A stretch of DNA of 52,819 nt from Mesobacterium pallidum (GTDB taxonomy: Bacteria > Pseudomonadota > Alphaproteobacteria > Rhodobacterales > Rhodobacteraceae). A program made the translations under genes and the position numbers. The notes under the pieces are model-generated. The model had not been told where the DNA came from and ran no database searches. It saw nothing but the letters and a program-made list of their open reading frames with translations. Below, piece by piece: positions 29,323 through 37,929 of the stretch; the first letter of the stretch is position 1; the number at the start of each line of letters is the position of its first letter. The stretch spans positions 1 to 52,819 of the forward strand of contig NZ_JAIMID010000029.1 in assembly GCF_019966535.1 (NCBI RefSeq). The letters are read 5' to 3'.

Positions 29323-30683
29323 GCCGCCGCGCCCATCACGGCTTCGCGCAACACGGCAAGGCCGCGATCCAGTAGCGCCGTGACCTCGGATCGCGATTTC
29401 GCCTCGACATAGAGACGCAATTCGGGGGCATTCCCCGAAGGCCGGACATGCAGAACCACCCCGTCGGCACGGGTCATCCGCACCCCGTCGGTCAGGTCGA
29501 CCTCGTGCGCGGTCTCCCCCAGCACGGACAGGAACGCCCTGCGCGCGGCGGCATCCGAGGCCAGCGCCGCGACGAAGGGTTGGCTCAGCTCCTGCGGGAC
29601 CTCCTGCAGCCGGTCGGCCGCGGTGCAGACCGACGGTTCCTGCGCCACGCGGGCCGAAACGCTCTCGCCCGAGGCGACCAGCACTGCCACCAGCGGCAGC
29701 ACGCAATCGCGGGTCACCAGCGGTTCGAGCCCCAGCGCGTCGAAGCCCAGCAGGAAGCCGCCATTGGCCTCGTAGCCGACGACACGGCCGCCCGCCTCTT
29801 CCATCCCCGCGATCACGTAAGGCGACCCGATGCGGGTGCGCACCACCGCCGCGCCCTTCTGCACCACGCCCGAATTCGAGCTGATCGGGGTCACGATGGT
29901 CTCGGCCTCCAGCAGTTCCGCCGTGATCTGGCCCAGGATATCGCCCGGCACCACCTGCCCCGTCTCGTCCACCATCAGCGGCCGGTCCGAATCGCCATCG
30001 GTGGAGACGAGGGCGTCCAGCCCATGCTCGGTCACCCACTCGGCCAGTTGCACCCGCAGCTCGGGCGCCACCGCCTCGGTATCAACGGGGATAAAGGTGT
30101 CCGACGGCGCCAGAACGGTCACCTTCGCGCCCAGCCGATCGAACACCTCGCGCATCAACTCCCGCCCCACGGCGGAATGGGCGTAAAGCCCGATGTGCCG
30201 CCCCGCCAGCGCGCCTGCGCCAAAGGCATCCACGTAGCGGTCGGTAAAGCGTTCATCAGCGCCGGTCTCGACTTCCATCGCCCCTTCGCTGCCACCCGGC
30301 GCCGTGCCAAGCGCGCCGGTGATCGCCTGCTCATCCGCCTTGGTGATCTCTCCGGCGGTCGAATAGAACTTGAGCCCGTTGCGGTCGGCTGGGATATGCG
30401 AGCCCGTCACCATCACCGCTGCCGCCCCGCGCCGCTGCGCCTCGAGCGCCAGCGCGGGCGTCGGCAACGCGCCGCAATCCACCGCCCGAACGCCCATGCT
30501 GCGCACCGCCGCGATCACGTCCCCCGCGATGCGCGGTGAGGACGGCCGCAGGTCGCGCCCGACGCAGACCGTGCCGCCCGTTTCGCAGGCGGCAACAAAG
30601 GCCCGGACGTGATCGGCCACCAGCTCTGGCGTCAGCTCGACCACCAGCCCGCGCAGCCCGCTTGTTCCGAATTTCGGCGCCAT
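29319..30683 (-). CDS. Phosphomannomutase/phosphoglucomutase family enzyme
   Basis: The 454-residue protein belongs to the alpha-D-phosphohexomutase family, which interconverts sugar 6- and 1-phosphates for nucleotide-sugar synthesis. All four signature loops are visible: the phosphoserine loop VTGSHIP (Ser95; TGSH replaces the usual TASH), the metal loop DGDSDRP (228-234), the sugar loop GYEANGG (302-308) and the phosphate loop RPSGNAPELR. ATG 30683 was chosen because of AGGAG upstream; an in-frame ATG at 30701 is also possible. It diverges from the glycan operon, to which it could supply mannose-1-P or glucose-1-P. The exact sugar is not determined. Confidence 0.9.
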   Translation of the reverse strand: MAPKFGTSGLRGLVVELTPELVADHVRAFVAACETGGTVCVGRDLRPSSPRIAGDVIAAVRSMGVRAVDCGALPTPALALEAQRRGAAAVMVTGSHIPADRNGLKFYSTAGEITKADEQAITGALGTAPGGSEGAMEVETGADERFTDRYVDAFGAGALAGRHIGLYAHSAVGRELMREVFDRLGAKVTVLAPSDTFIPVDTEAVAPELRVQLAEWVTEHGLDALVSTDGDSDRPLMVDETGQVVPGDILGQITAELLEAETIVTPISSNSGVVQKGAAVVRTRIGSPYVIAGMEEAGGRVVGYEANGGFLLGFDALGLEPLVTRDCVLPLVAVLVASGESVSARVAQEPSVCTAADRLQEVPQELSQPFVAALASDAAARRAFLSVLGETAHEVDLTDGVRMTRADGVVLHVRPSGNAPELRLYVEAKSRSEVTALLDRGLAVLREAVMGAAA

Positions 30684-30895
30684 TCTGCCCGTCTCCTGCA
30701 TCGCTTGATCCTGTCGCCGCAACCATGGCTGGTCGCCCGCCCGGGGTCAATCGACCCCCGTGGCCCCCGCATTGTTCCGGTTTTAACCGCTGCGCCGCAA
30801 AATCACGCGGGGGATGCCCTGATTTGGTCGCATTTGTTGACCAGACAAACCCCAATACCCGGAGAAGCCCGGGATTGAACGGAGAGTCGGAAACA
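30684..30895. promoter_or_regulatory. Divergent promoter region of phosphohexomutase and glycan operon
   Basis: This 212-bp gap separates divergent genes and should hold both promoters. An inverted repeat TGGTC (30825-30829) / GACCA (30839-30843) and the nested pair TTTGT/ACAAA lie about 50-70 bp before the glycosyltransferase start. GGAGAG precedes ATG 30896. No operator can be named. Confidence 0.4.
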
Positions 30896-32092
30896 ATGAA
30901 GATGTCGACGATCTCGGTCGCCTTCGTGCTCCCCTGCCTCAACGAGGCAGAGACCATCGAATGGTGCGTCCTGCGCGCGAAAGAGGCGATCGGCCTGATC
31001 GAGGAGCGCTTTGGCCTGACCGGCGAAGTGATCGTCGCCGACAACGGGTCGACCGACGGCAGCCAGGCGCTGGCCGAGGCGGCGGGCGCCCGTGTCGTGC
31101 CCATCGCGACACGCGGCTACGGCGCGGCGCTGATGGGCGGCTTCCGGGCCGCCAAGGCCGATTACCTGGTGATGGGCGACAGCGATTGTTCCTACGACTT
31201 CGTCGAGGCGCTGCCGATGGTGGAAAAGCTGCTGCAAGGCGCGGATGTCTGCATGGGCAACCGCTTCAAGGGCGGGATCAAGCCGGGCGCCATGCCGTGG
31301 AAGAACCGCTACATCGGCAACCCGGCGCTGTCGGGCATCCTGCGGCTGCTATACCGCACCGACATTGGCGACGCCCATTGCGGCATCCGCGCGCTGAGCC
31401 GTGACGCCTTCGAGCGGATGAAGCTGTCGTCTACGGGGATGGAATTCGCCTCCGAGATGGTGCTGAAATCGGTGCTGATGCGGCTCAACGTGGCCGAGGT
31501 GCCGGTGACGCTCTCGCCCGATGGCCGGGGCCGTCCGCCGCATCTGAACCCCTGGCGGGACGGGCTGAGGCACCTGATCTACATGTTCCTGCTCAGCCCC
31601 ACATGGCTGTTCCTCGCCCCTGCCGCCGCGCTGGCGCTCTTCGGCGTGACCGTCATGGCCGCGCTGCTGAGCGCCGGCGGGTCCGAACTGGTGAGCTTTG
31701 CCGGCCTGCGCCTTGGCACCCACTGGGCGGTCGTCGCCTCGGGCGCGGTGGTGCTGTCGGTGCAACTGGCGCTGATGGGGATCTATGCCACGCTTTACGG
31801 CTACCGCGAAGGCTACCGCCGCCCCGAGGGTCTGATGGCCCGCCTGCTCGGCCGCTCACGGCTGCAATACTGGCTGGGCGCGGGGCTGATGACCATGGGC
31901 GCGGGCTTTGCCTGGGCCTTCGCCATCACCGCGGGCTGGGTGGCGTCGGATTTCGGCCAGCTCAACGCCATGCGCGGGCTGATCGGCGCATCGACGACGA
32001 CGCTTGTGGGGGCCGAATTGTTCTTTGCCGGCTTCATGCTGTCGATCATTTCCGGCAACCGGTCGCGCCACGCGGCCGTTGCCGCGGTCTGA
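30896..32092 (+). CDS. Membrane-anchored GT2 glycosyltransferase (polyprenyl-phosphate sugar synthase-like)
   Basis: The 398-residue protein has a GT-A domain at about 6-235 with VLPCLNEAETIEWC, ADNGSTDGS and MGDSDCSYD (nucleotide-sugar and metal binding). Several hydrophobic segments follow, near 235-265, 280-310, 330-355 and 365-390. This layout matches dolichyl/undecaprenyl-phosphate mannose or glucose synthases (DPM1/GtrB type), which load one sugar onto a lipid carrier at the inner membrane. It is the first gene of a five-gene operon that also has a flippase-like protein and a GT-C enzyme able to use such a lipid-linked sugar. Confidence 0.9.
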   Translation: MKMSTISVAFVLPCLNEAETIEWCVLRAKEAIGLIEERFGLTGEVIVADNGSTDGSQALAEAAGARVVPIATRGYGAALMGGFRAAKADYLVMGDSDCSYDFVEALPMVEKLLQGADVCMGNRFKGGIKPGAMPWKNRYIGNPALSGILRLLYRTDIGDAHCGIRALSRDAFERMKLSSTGMEFASEMVLKSVLMRLNVAEVPVTLSPDGRGRPPHLNPWRDGLRHLIYMFLLSPTWLFLAPAAALALFGVTVMAALLSAGGSELVSFAGLRLGTHWAVVASGAVVLSVQLALMGIYATLYGYREGYRRPEGLMARLLGRSRLQYWLGAGLMTMGAGFAWAFAITAGWVASDFGQLNAMRGLIGASTTTLVGAELFFAGFMLSIISGNRSRHAAVAAV

Positions 32093-32117
32093 CCGGGCCG
32101 TGGGGGCCTCGGTGACC

Positions 32118-33062
32118 ATGGGCGCAGCGGGCCGGGTGCGGCCCGTGCTGCTGTCACTCGGGTTTGCGGCCGGGCTGCTGGCGGTGCTGGTGCTGGGCTC
32201 GGGGCTGACGCTCTCGGGCCTTTGGGCCGCGCTGGGGCGCGTGCCGCTCTGGGTCTATCTTCCCGTCGCGCTGGTGCAGGCGGTGATCATCGCCCTTGCG
32301 GCGAAGAAATGGGTGCTGATCCTGGGCGCCGGGGGCGGGCAAAGCCTGCCGCTGCGCGACGCCACTTCGGCCACCACGCTGGGCGCGCTGGCGGGGCAGG
32401 TCCTGCCGATCCAGCTGGTGACCCCCGCCCTGCGCGCCTGGGTCGCGCGGCGCCACGGGATCGCGCCGACGCGGGCGGTCGGAACCTCGCTGCTCGAGCA
32501 GGTGTTCGAGGTGATCGTGCTGGCCGCGATGGGCGCATCGGGCTTGCTGGCCCGCCTCGCGGGGTTCGACATCGTCGCAACGGGGATCTTCGCGCTGCTC
32601 ATCGCGCTGGTGCTGACCGGCGTCGTCCGGCCGGGCCTGACGCTGGGCGCCTGGGCCGTCGCGCGACTGGCGCCGATGGCCGGCGCCTTTGCCACCCTCG
32701 CCCAAGGTTTTGACAAAGCGCGGGAAATGCCCGGCCGCCTGCTGGTGACGCTCACCTCGCTCAGCCTCGCCCGCTACCTCATGATGGCCGCGATGAACGT
32801 CGGCCTGCTGATGGTGCTCGCGCCGCAGGCCGACCCGGTCCTGCTGGTCGCCGCCTACCCGCTGGTGCTGCTGGTCATGACCCTGCCGATCTTTCCCGGC
32901 GGCCTCGGCGTGGTGGAACTGACCTGGTCCGGCGTGCTGATCGCGCAAGGGTCCGGCGTGGCCGAGGCGACCGAGGCGGCGCTGGCCCTGCGCATCGTCC
33001 AGACCGCCGGGTTTCTGGCCATCGCGCCGCTGCTCGTGGCCCTGGGGAAACGCCATGTCTGA
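32118..33062 (+). CDS. Flippase-like integral membrane protein (lysylphosphatidylglycerol synthase TM family)
   Basis: The 314-residue protein is almost entirely hydrophobic, with about seven or eight membrane segments. It matches the UPF0104/AglD-type family related to the membrane half of lysylphosphatidylglycerol synthase. Motifs include GQVLPIQLVTPALRAWVARR, TSLLEQVFEV and TLPIFPGGLGVVE. Such proteins accompany lipid-linked glycosylation genes and are proposed to move lipid-linked sugars across the membrane. The start at ATG 32118 has only a weak ribosome site, and a GTG at 32112 is an alternative. It overlaps the next gene by 8 bp. Confidence 0.8.
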   Translation: MGAAGRVRPVLLSLGFAAGLLAVLVLGSGLTLSGLWAALGRVPLWVYLPVALVQAVIIALAAKKWVLILGAGGGQSLPLRDATSATTLGALAGQVLPIQLVTPALRAWVARRHGIAPTRAVGTSLLEQVFEVIVLAAMGASGLLARLAGFDIVATGIFALLIALVLTGVVRPGLTLGAWAVARLAPMAGAFATLAQGFDKAREMPGRLLVTLTSLSLARYLMMAAMNVGLLMVLAPQADPVLLVAAYPLVLLVMTLPIFPGGLGVVELTWSGVLIAQGSGVAEATEAALALRIVQTAGFLAIAPLLVALGKRHV

Positions 33063-33984
33063 TCCCTGGCTCTCTGTCCTCATGCCGATCCACAAGGGCG
33101 CCGCGACCCTGCCCGACACGCTCGCCTCGCTCTTCGGCCAGCGCGACGGGGTCGAGGTGATTGCCGTGGTGCAGGACGGCAGTGACGGCAGCCGGGACCT
33201 GCTGCTGCGCGCGGGCGTGACTGTGATCGACGCCCCGGACAGCCAAAGCTGGATGGAGAACACCAACATCGCCCTCAGCGCCGCCCGCGCGCCGCTGGTG
33301 ACGATGCTGCACCAGGACGACCTTTGGCGTCCCGGCCGGGCTGAGGCACTGCGGCAAATGGCCGAAGCGCACCCGAATGCCGCGCTTTACCTTCACGCCG
33401 CCGATTACGTGGACGCGACCGGCGCGCGCGTCGGTCGCGCAGCACCCCCGTTCGGCCGCAAGGCCCGCCTGATCGACGGGCAAGAGGCCCTGCGTCACCT
33501 CCTTGTGCAGAACACCGTCGCCCTGCCCGCCGCCATGTTCCGCCGCGACACGGCGCTCAAGCTCGGCGCGCTGGATCCCGACCTGTGGTACACCGCCGAC
33601 TGGGACCTCTGGCTGCGCCTCGCGCAGGCCGGCCCAATCGCCTGGGACCCGCGCGCGCTGGCGGCCTTCCGCATCCATGGCGGCTCGCTCACGCTGACCG
33701 GCTCGCGCGACGCCCAGGGCTTTCGCGCCCAGCTCGCCGCCCCCGTCGCCCGCCACCTCAAGGCCCTGCCCGAAGACGTCGCCAACCGCGTCGGCCGCCT
33801 GGCGGACCTGTCGAACGCGTTGAACGCCGCGCTGGCGGGCCGGTTCCACGACCAGCAGGGCGCCGGGCTGGGCCGCATCGCGCTGCGCCTTCTCGCGCTT
33901 GGCCCCACCGGCTGGCACGCCTTCCTGCGCGACACCAATATCCTTGGCCGGGTCCTGCCCCGCCTGAAACTGAAAACGAATTGA
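33055..33984 (+). CDS. GT2-family glycosyltransferase
   Basis: The 309-residue soluble protein has a GT-A fold: VLMPIHKGAATLPDTLASL (N-terminal nucleotide-binding strand), VVQDGSDGS and the metal motif LHQDDLW, with the acceptor-side ADWDLWLRLA motif near residue 180. It should transfer a sugar from a nucleotide donor onto a growing glycan at the cytosolic face. It is translationally coupled to the flippase-like gene, and nine bases separate it from the methyltransferase. Donor and acceptor are unknown. Confidence 0.88.
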   Translation: MSDPWLSVLMPIHKGAATLPDTLASLFGQRDGVEVIAVVQDGSDGSRDLLLRAGVTVIDAPDSQSWMENTNIALSAARAPLVTMLHQDDLWRPGRAEALRQMAEAHPNAALYLHAADYVDATGARVGRAAPPFGRKARLIDGQEALRHLLVQNTVALPAAMFRRDTALKLGALDPDLWYTADWDLWLRLAQAGPIAWDPRALAAFRIHGGSLTLTGSRDAQGFRAQLAAPVARHLKALPEDVANRVGRLADLSNALNAALAGRFHDQQGAGLGRIALRLLALGPTGWHAFLRDTNILGRVLPRLKLKTN

Positions 33985-33993
33985 GGCACAGAC

Positions 33994-34632
33994 ATGGGAT
34001 CCATCGGCAGAACCGTGCGCAAGGCATTCGGCCCCTATGAACGGCAGGTGAGCGAGCTTTACCGCCGCATCTTCATCGACCTCGAGGACATGTCCCGCGC
34101 CATCCGCGACTGGAGCGAGCCGACCGATATCCTCGAGATCGGCTGCGGCGAAGGCGCCTTGGCCGAACGCCTGACCCGCGATTTCCCGCAGGCGCATTAC
34201 ACCGGCATCGACATCATCCCGCACCTCGGCCGCCTGTACGAAGGCCCCGCAGACCGCGTGCAATTCCAACAGGTTACGGCCGAGGATCTGGCCGTGCAGC
34301 AGCCCGGCCGCTTTGACCTCGTCGTCATCAACGACGTGCTGCACCACGTGCCCGACGCGCTGCGCGAAGGCATCCTTGTGGCCGCCCGCGACCTGCTGGC
34401 GCCCGGCGGCAAGCTGGTCTTCAAGGACTGGGTCCGCCGCCCCACCCCGATCCACGCCGCCGTCTACGTGGCCGACGTGCATGTCGGCGGCGACAAGGGC
34501 GTGCGCTACATGCCGCTGGACGAGCAGGAGGCGCTGATCGCCCGGGTCTTCGGCGCGGGCGCCGTGACCGCCCGTCGGTCGATCGCGCCCTGGGGCCAGA
34601 ACCTCGCTTTCCTGGTCGAGAAACGGGGATGA
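33994..34632 (+). CDS. SAM-dependent methyltransferase (class I)
   Basis: The 212-residue protein carries the Rossmann-type SAM site ILEIGCGEGALAERL (about 46-60), the acidic loop YTGIDI and the post-I motif FDLVVINDVLHHVPD, followed by LLAPGGKLVFKDW. Position between two glycosyltransferase genes suggests methylation of a sugar or a lipid-linked glycan. It overlaps the next start by ATGA. The substrate is not evident. Confidence 0.85.
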   Translation: MGSIGRTVRKAFGPYERQVSELYRRIFIDLEDMSRAIRDWSEPTDILEIGCGEGALAERLTRDFPQAHYTGIDIIPHLGRLYEGPADRVQFQQVTAEDLAVQQPGRFDLVVINDVLHHVPDALREGILVAARDLLAPGGKLVFKDWVRRPTPIHAAVYVADVHVGGDKGVRYMPLDEQEALIARVFGAGAVTARRSIAPWGQNLAFLVEKRG

Positions 34633-36107
34633 GCCTGGCCGAGGCGCGCGCCCTGCCGCTCTCCCCTGCCCTGTCCGGCCGGCTGGTGACGGCCGCGCTG
34701 GTGCTCAAGCTGCTGATGCTCTTCGCGCTGGCGCTGAACACGCGGCTGGTGATGGACGAGTTCTGGCACCTGCACCAGGCGCAATACGTCTGGAACGGCG
34801 CGTTCACGGACATATGGCCGGAAAAAGCGCTGCTTTACGCGGCGTTCTTCAAGCTGGCGGCACTGGCCGGGGACGATGCGGTCGCGCAGGTCCTTACCGC
34901 GCGGATGCTGGCCGCCGGGCTGGCCACGGCCGTGGTCGGCGTGACATACGCCACCGCCCGTGCGCTGGGACAGTCGGCCTTTCGCGCCGTGATTATCGCA
35001 CTGATATTGCTCAGCTTTTCGACATTCATCGAGCGCGGATTCCGCCTCCGCTCCGAACCGCTCGCGCTATTCTTCGCTGCCTCCGCGCTCTGGGTCGTCA
35101 TCCGCCATGATGCGAACCGGGCGCGTACCATCCTGATCGCCGGGCTGCTGAGCGGGCTCGCCTTCGTCGCCACCCAAAAGTCCGCCTACTTCAACTTTGC
35201 ACTCGGCTCCGCGCTGGTGGTCGAGGCGCTGGTCGCCCGCTCCGTCGTCCAGGCTCTGCAACGCGCCGCCCTGCTGATCGCCGGCTGGCTCGCTGCCATC
35301 GCCGTCTACGCGCTGGTCTTCGGCGGCAGCAACGCGGCCGAGGTCTTCCGATTCACCTTCCTCGGCCCGCTCGAGGTCGCCACCACGGCGCAGGACCATT
35401 ACGGCAGCCTGCGCCATTTCGTGGCCCAAACGCTGGTCCGCAACGCGCCGCTCTACCTCGCCTGTTTTGCCGGCCTCGCCCTGACCCTCGCCCGGTTCCG
35501 GAGCCTGACCCAGGGGCAGCGCCTGCACCTCGTGTTCACCCTCGTGATGGCCGTGCTGGTGTTCCGTCACAACCAGCCCTGGCCTTATGTCTTCACCATG
35601 GTGCTGCCCTTCCTCGCGCCCTACGCACCGGCCCTGCTGGACCGCTTCCCCGAGGCACGGCAGCGCACGCTGCTGCTGGTCTTCGCACTTGTGGTGGCCG
35701 CCAGTTTCGTCCGCAACATCGGCTACGTCGCGCATGACAACCACACCCAGCTTGACACGCTGCGCGCGGCCGAGGCGCTGGTGCCGGAGGGAGAGACCTA
35801 TTTCGACGGGCTCGGCATGCTGCCCAACCGCAAGACCGCGCCCTATGTCTGGCTCGACGCGATGAACATGGTCCGCCTGGAGGCCGAGGGCCCCACCGGC
35901 CGCCTGCCCCGCGCGCTGGCCTCGAACCCGCCGCTGCTGGTGATCCAAAGCTACCGGACCGAACGCCTCTCCCCCCTGCTCGCCCCCGCGCTGGCCGGCT
36001 ATGTCCCCGCGGGGACAAACCTGCTGCTGCGCCCCGATGCCGCCGCCGGGATCATCCCCGGCGACGGACAGGTCGTGGATCTTTACGAGGACGTCTATTC
36101 CCGCTGA
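34629..36107 (+). CDS. GT-C-type membrane glycosyltransferase (PMT/ArnT-like)
   Basis: The 492-residue protein has about ten membrane segments. The first periplasmic loop carries an acidic motif, RLVMDEFWHLHQAQYVWNG (about 38-56), in the place where PMT/ArnT enzymes have their catalytic Asp/Glu. A soluble C-terminal domain of about 120 residues follows. Such enzymes transfer sugar from a polyprenyl phosphate donor to lipids, glycans or proteins on the outer face. It closes the operon that begins with a polyprenyl-phosphate sugar synthase. A probable parS palindrome is embedded near its 3' end and is read as VPAGT. Confidence 0.82.
   Translation: MSLAEARALPLSPALSGRLVTAALVLKLLMLFALALNTRLVMDEFWHLHQAQYVWNGAFTDIWPEKALLYAAFFKLAALAGDDAVAQVLTARMLAAGLATAVVGVTYATARALGQSAFRAVIIALILLSFSTFIERGFRLRSEPLALFFAASALWVVIRHDANRARTILIAGLLSGLAFVATQKSAYFNFALGSALVVEALVARSVVQALQRAALLIAGWLAAIAVYALVFGGSNAAEVFRFTFLGPLEVATTAQDHYGSLRHFVAQTLVRNAPLYLACFAGLALTLARFRSLTQGQRLHLVFTLVMAVLVFRHNQPWPYVFTMVLPFLAPYAPALLDRFPEARQRTLLLVFALVVAASFVRNIGYVAHDNHTQLDTLRAAEALVPEGETYFDGLGMLPNRKTAPYVWLDAMNMVRLEAEGPTGRLPRALASNPPLLVIQSYRTERLSPLLAPALAGYVPAGTNLLLRPDAAAGIIPGDGQVVDLYEDVYSR
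36002..36017. promoter_or_regulatory. Candidate parS site 1
   Basis: A perfect 16-bp palindrome, TGTCCCCGCGGGGACA, lies inside the 3' end of the GT-C gene. The same 14-bp core occurs four times between 36003 and 39298, all around parAB. ParB-type proteins bind such palindromes. Confidence 0.75.
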
Positions 36108-36117
36108 CCCATGGCGA

Positions 36118-36186
36118 GGCGCGCCATCAGGCGCATGGTGTGTGGCGCGCCATCAGGCGCCTGTCGCGAGGCGCGCCATCAGGCGC
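36118..36186. repeat. Three 17-bp direct repeats with a 26-bp period
   Basis: GGCGCGCCATCAGGCGC occurs at 36118-36134, 36144-36160 and 36170-36186, exactly 26 bp apart, with different 9-bp spacers. Each unit contains GCGC arms around CCATCAG and can form a small hairpin. The array sits between the convergent ends of the GT-C and cupin genes, so it may act as a transcript end or a protein-binding array. It is too short and G/C-biased to be a CRISPR. Confidence 0.8.
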
Positions 36187-36198
36187 GACGAACAACCC

Positions 36199-36732
36199 TC
36201 ACCGAAACAGCGTCTCGATGTAATCCGCGCCGATCCCGACCTTTTCGTAATGCGCCTTGCACAACTCGATGTACTGGTGAACGTCGAAATACCCGTCCGG
36301 CTCGCCGTTCTCGTCCAGCCAGATCAGCGGCCCGGTGACCTTGAAATGCACCTTCATCGGGTCCGGGTGCTCATAGGCCACGAGGGTATGCCCCTCGCCG
36401 GGCGTCTCGTAGACGAAATCCCCCGCCGTCGCGATCCAGTCGTGTTCGAGGTAGCCCCACTTGCCGCTGATCGTGTAGGCGAACACCTCGTGCGGGTGGT
36501 AGTGCCGGTTCACCAGCCCCGGCCCCGTCGCCATCAGCACGTCGCACCACATGTTGCGGCTGGGCGAGATCCAGACCGGCTTGGAAAACACCGTCTCGGT
36601 GAACGGCACGTAGTAGCGCGCGTCGTCTTCGGCGATGTTGGGCAGGTAGACCTCGGGCTGGGCGTCGGGCTGAAAGACCTTGGTGATCGGTTTCAGGTCG
36701 CGCCAGAATTCCGTCTTGGCATCATCGGGCAT
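36199..36732 (-). CDS. Cupin protein, 2,4'-dihydroxyacetophenone dioxygenase-like
   Basis: The 177-residue single-domain cupin has the metal motif NRHYHPHEVFAYTISGKWGY (His-x-His and Glu ligands) and a second motif near GDFVYETPGEGHTLV (His ligand). It resembles the 2,4'-dihydroxyacetophenone dioxygenase / ChrR-like cupin group, non-haem iron enzymes that cleave C-C bonds of small ketones. AAGGAGAA lies upstream of ATG 36730-36732, and a small GC hairpin (36751-36765) lies in the leader. It has no obvious link to its neighbours, and the substrate is unknown. Confidence 0.8.
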   Translation of the reverse strand: MPDDAKTEFWRDLKPITKVFQPDAQPEVYLPNIAEDDARYYVPFTETVFSKPVWISPSRNMWCDVLMATGPGLVNRHYHPHEVFAYTISGKWGYLEHDWIATAGDFVYETPGEGHTLVAYEHPDPMKVHFKVTGPLIWLDENGEPDGYFDVHQYIELCKAHYEKVGIGADYIETLFR

Positions 36733-36819
36733 CGGATTCTCCTTCGTTCAGGGGCGCTTCGCCCCCGTCTCCTCCGAAGGTGAGCCTAGACGTGGGCCGG
36801 CCGCCATGGCCAGCCCTTT

Positions 36820-36854
36820 GCGGCGCCGGGTCACCTGGTGAAACCCGGCGCCGC
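36820..36854 (-). terminator. Hairpin just after parB, possible terminator
   Basis: A 12-bp stem, GCGGCGCCGGGT (36820-36831) with ACCCGGCGCCGC (36843-36854), begins five bases past the parB stop. There is no T-run, so it is either a weak terminator or an mRNA-stabilising end. Confidence 0.5.
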
Positions 36855-36858
36855 CATG

Positions 36859-37929
36859 TCAGCCCCGGTCGAGCCGGTCCAGAAGCGCCTGCACAGCCTC
36901 TTCCAGCGTCGCCCGGTCGAGGGCGGAAAAGTCGCGGTCGACCAGCAATTCCAGCCGCCCGTCCGAGGCGGTGCACTTGGCGGCCCCGCCCGGGCGGCTC
37001 AGCTTGATCACCGTCTTGGCCGAGCTTTTCGGCGCCGGTTTCGCCCTTGTCCCCGCGGGGACAGGCTTGGCCCAGGCGGTCAGTACGGCCAGTTCATCCT
37101 CGGGCGTCCGTTTCGGCAGGGCTTGCAGATCGGCGATGATCCCGGCCTGGATCTCGGGCGCATCGTCCAGCCGCTTGACCAGTTCCAGCCCCAGTTTGCG
37201 CGGCACTGCATCGAAATGCGACAGGTGCTTGCCGATGGCTTCGCAGAGCGTGGTGAAGTGCCGGATGTAGGACCGCTTCTGTCTCGAAGCACTGGTATAG
37301 AGACGGTCCACGGCCTCGAACGGGGTGCAGCGCGGGGTGTTCGGATCGCCCGCATAGCTGACCGCCAGCTGCGCCATCTCGCCGAAACTCAGGTCGCGCC
37401 GCACCAGGTTTTCATCGACCATGCGCTGGTAGAGCCGGTCCAGCGCCTCGCCCTTGACCTGGATCGCGGCGGGGATCTCGGCCCATGTGCGGTCGCGGGT
37501 TTCCTCCAGCAGCTCCTTGTAGGCCGTGAGGCGCCGCCAGCCCTGGATCAGCTGGTACCCGCCCGAGACCTCTTCGACCCGGATCGGGTTCGACAGGCCG
37601 ATTTCCAGCAGCGACGCCTTCAGCTCGTCGATCTCGGCGTCCCGGCCGGGCTTGCGGTCACGGGTCAGCTTGCTGGTCAGGATCTCGCCCAGCGGCAGGG
37701 TCCGCACGATCTGCCCGGCCTTTTTCAACGCGACGAACTCATGGGCCAGCCGGTCGTTTTCCTCGCGGATGCGCGCCTCGGCGGCGCGGCGTTCGGTCAG
37801 GGCCTCGGCGGTTTCGTGGATCGCGCTGGCCATGGGGCCACGGCGTTCGGACTCGGGCTGTTCGGCCGGGGCGGGGGGGGCCTCGGCCGCGTCGAATTCG
37901 ATGTCGAAGATACGGCGCTTCTTGCTCAT
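36859..37929 (-). CDS. parB: Plasmid partition protein ParB
   Basis: The 356-residue protein is a ParB/Spo0J-family centromere-binding protein. The ParB N-terminal nuclease-like fold is visible as LLEIGLSNPIRVEEVSGGYQ and LIQGWRRLTAYKEL (about 108-140), followed by the motif VDENLVRRDLSFGEMAQLAV and a helix-turn-helix region (about 215-260). The ATG at 37929 overlaps the parA stop by one base (TGATG), so the two are coupled. The gene itself contains one of four GTCCCCGCGGGGAC palindromes (37049), read as VPAGT. ParB binds such sites and, with ParA, segregates the plasmid. Confidence 0.93.
   Translation of the reverse strand: MSKKRRIFDIEFDAAEAPPAPAEQPESERRGPMASAIHETAEALTERRAAEARIREENDRLAHEFVALKKAGQIVRTLPLGEILTSKLTRDRKPGRDAEIDELKASLLEIGLSNPIRVEEVSGGYQLIQGWRRLTAYKELLEETRDRTWAEIPAAIQVKGEALDRLYQRMVDENLVRRDLSFGEMAQLAVSYAGDPNTPRCTPFEAVDRLYTSASRQKRSYIRHFTTLCEAIGKHLSHFDAVPRKLGLELVKRLDDAPEIQAGIIADLQALPKRTPEDELAVLTAWAKPVPAGTRAKPAPKSSAKTVIKLSRPGGAAKCTASDGRLELLVDRDFSALDRATLEEAVQALLDRLDRG
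37048..37063. promoter_or_regulatory. Candidate parS site 2
   Basis: A perfect 16-bp palindrome, TGTCCCCGCGGGGACA, lies within parB. It is translated there as VPAGT, close to the C-terminal third of the protein. Confidence 0.75.

Noticed and set aside
36118..36186. CRISPR array
   Set aside because: Units are 17 bp with 9-bp spacers, and no cas gene is present; known arrays have longer repeats and spacers.
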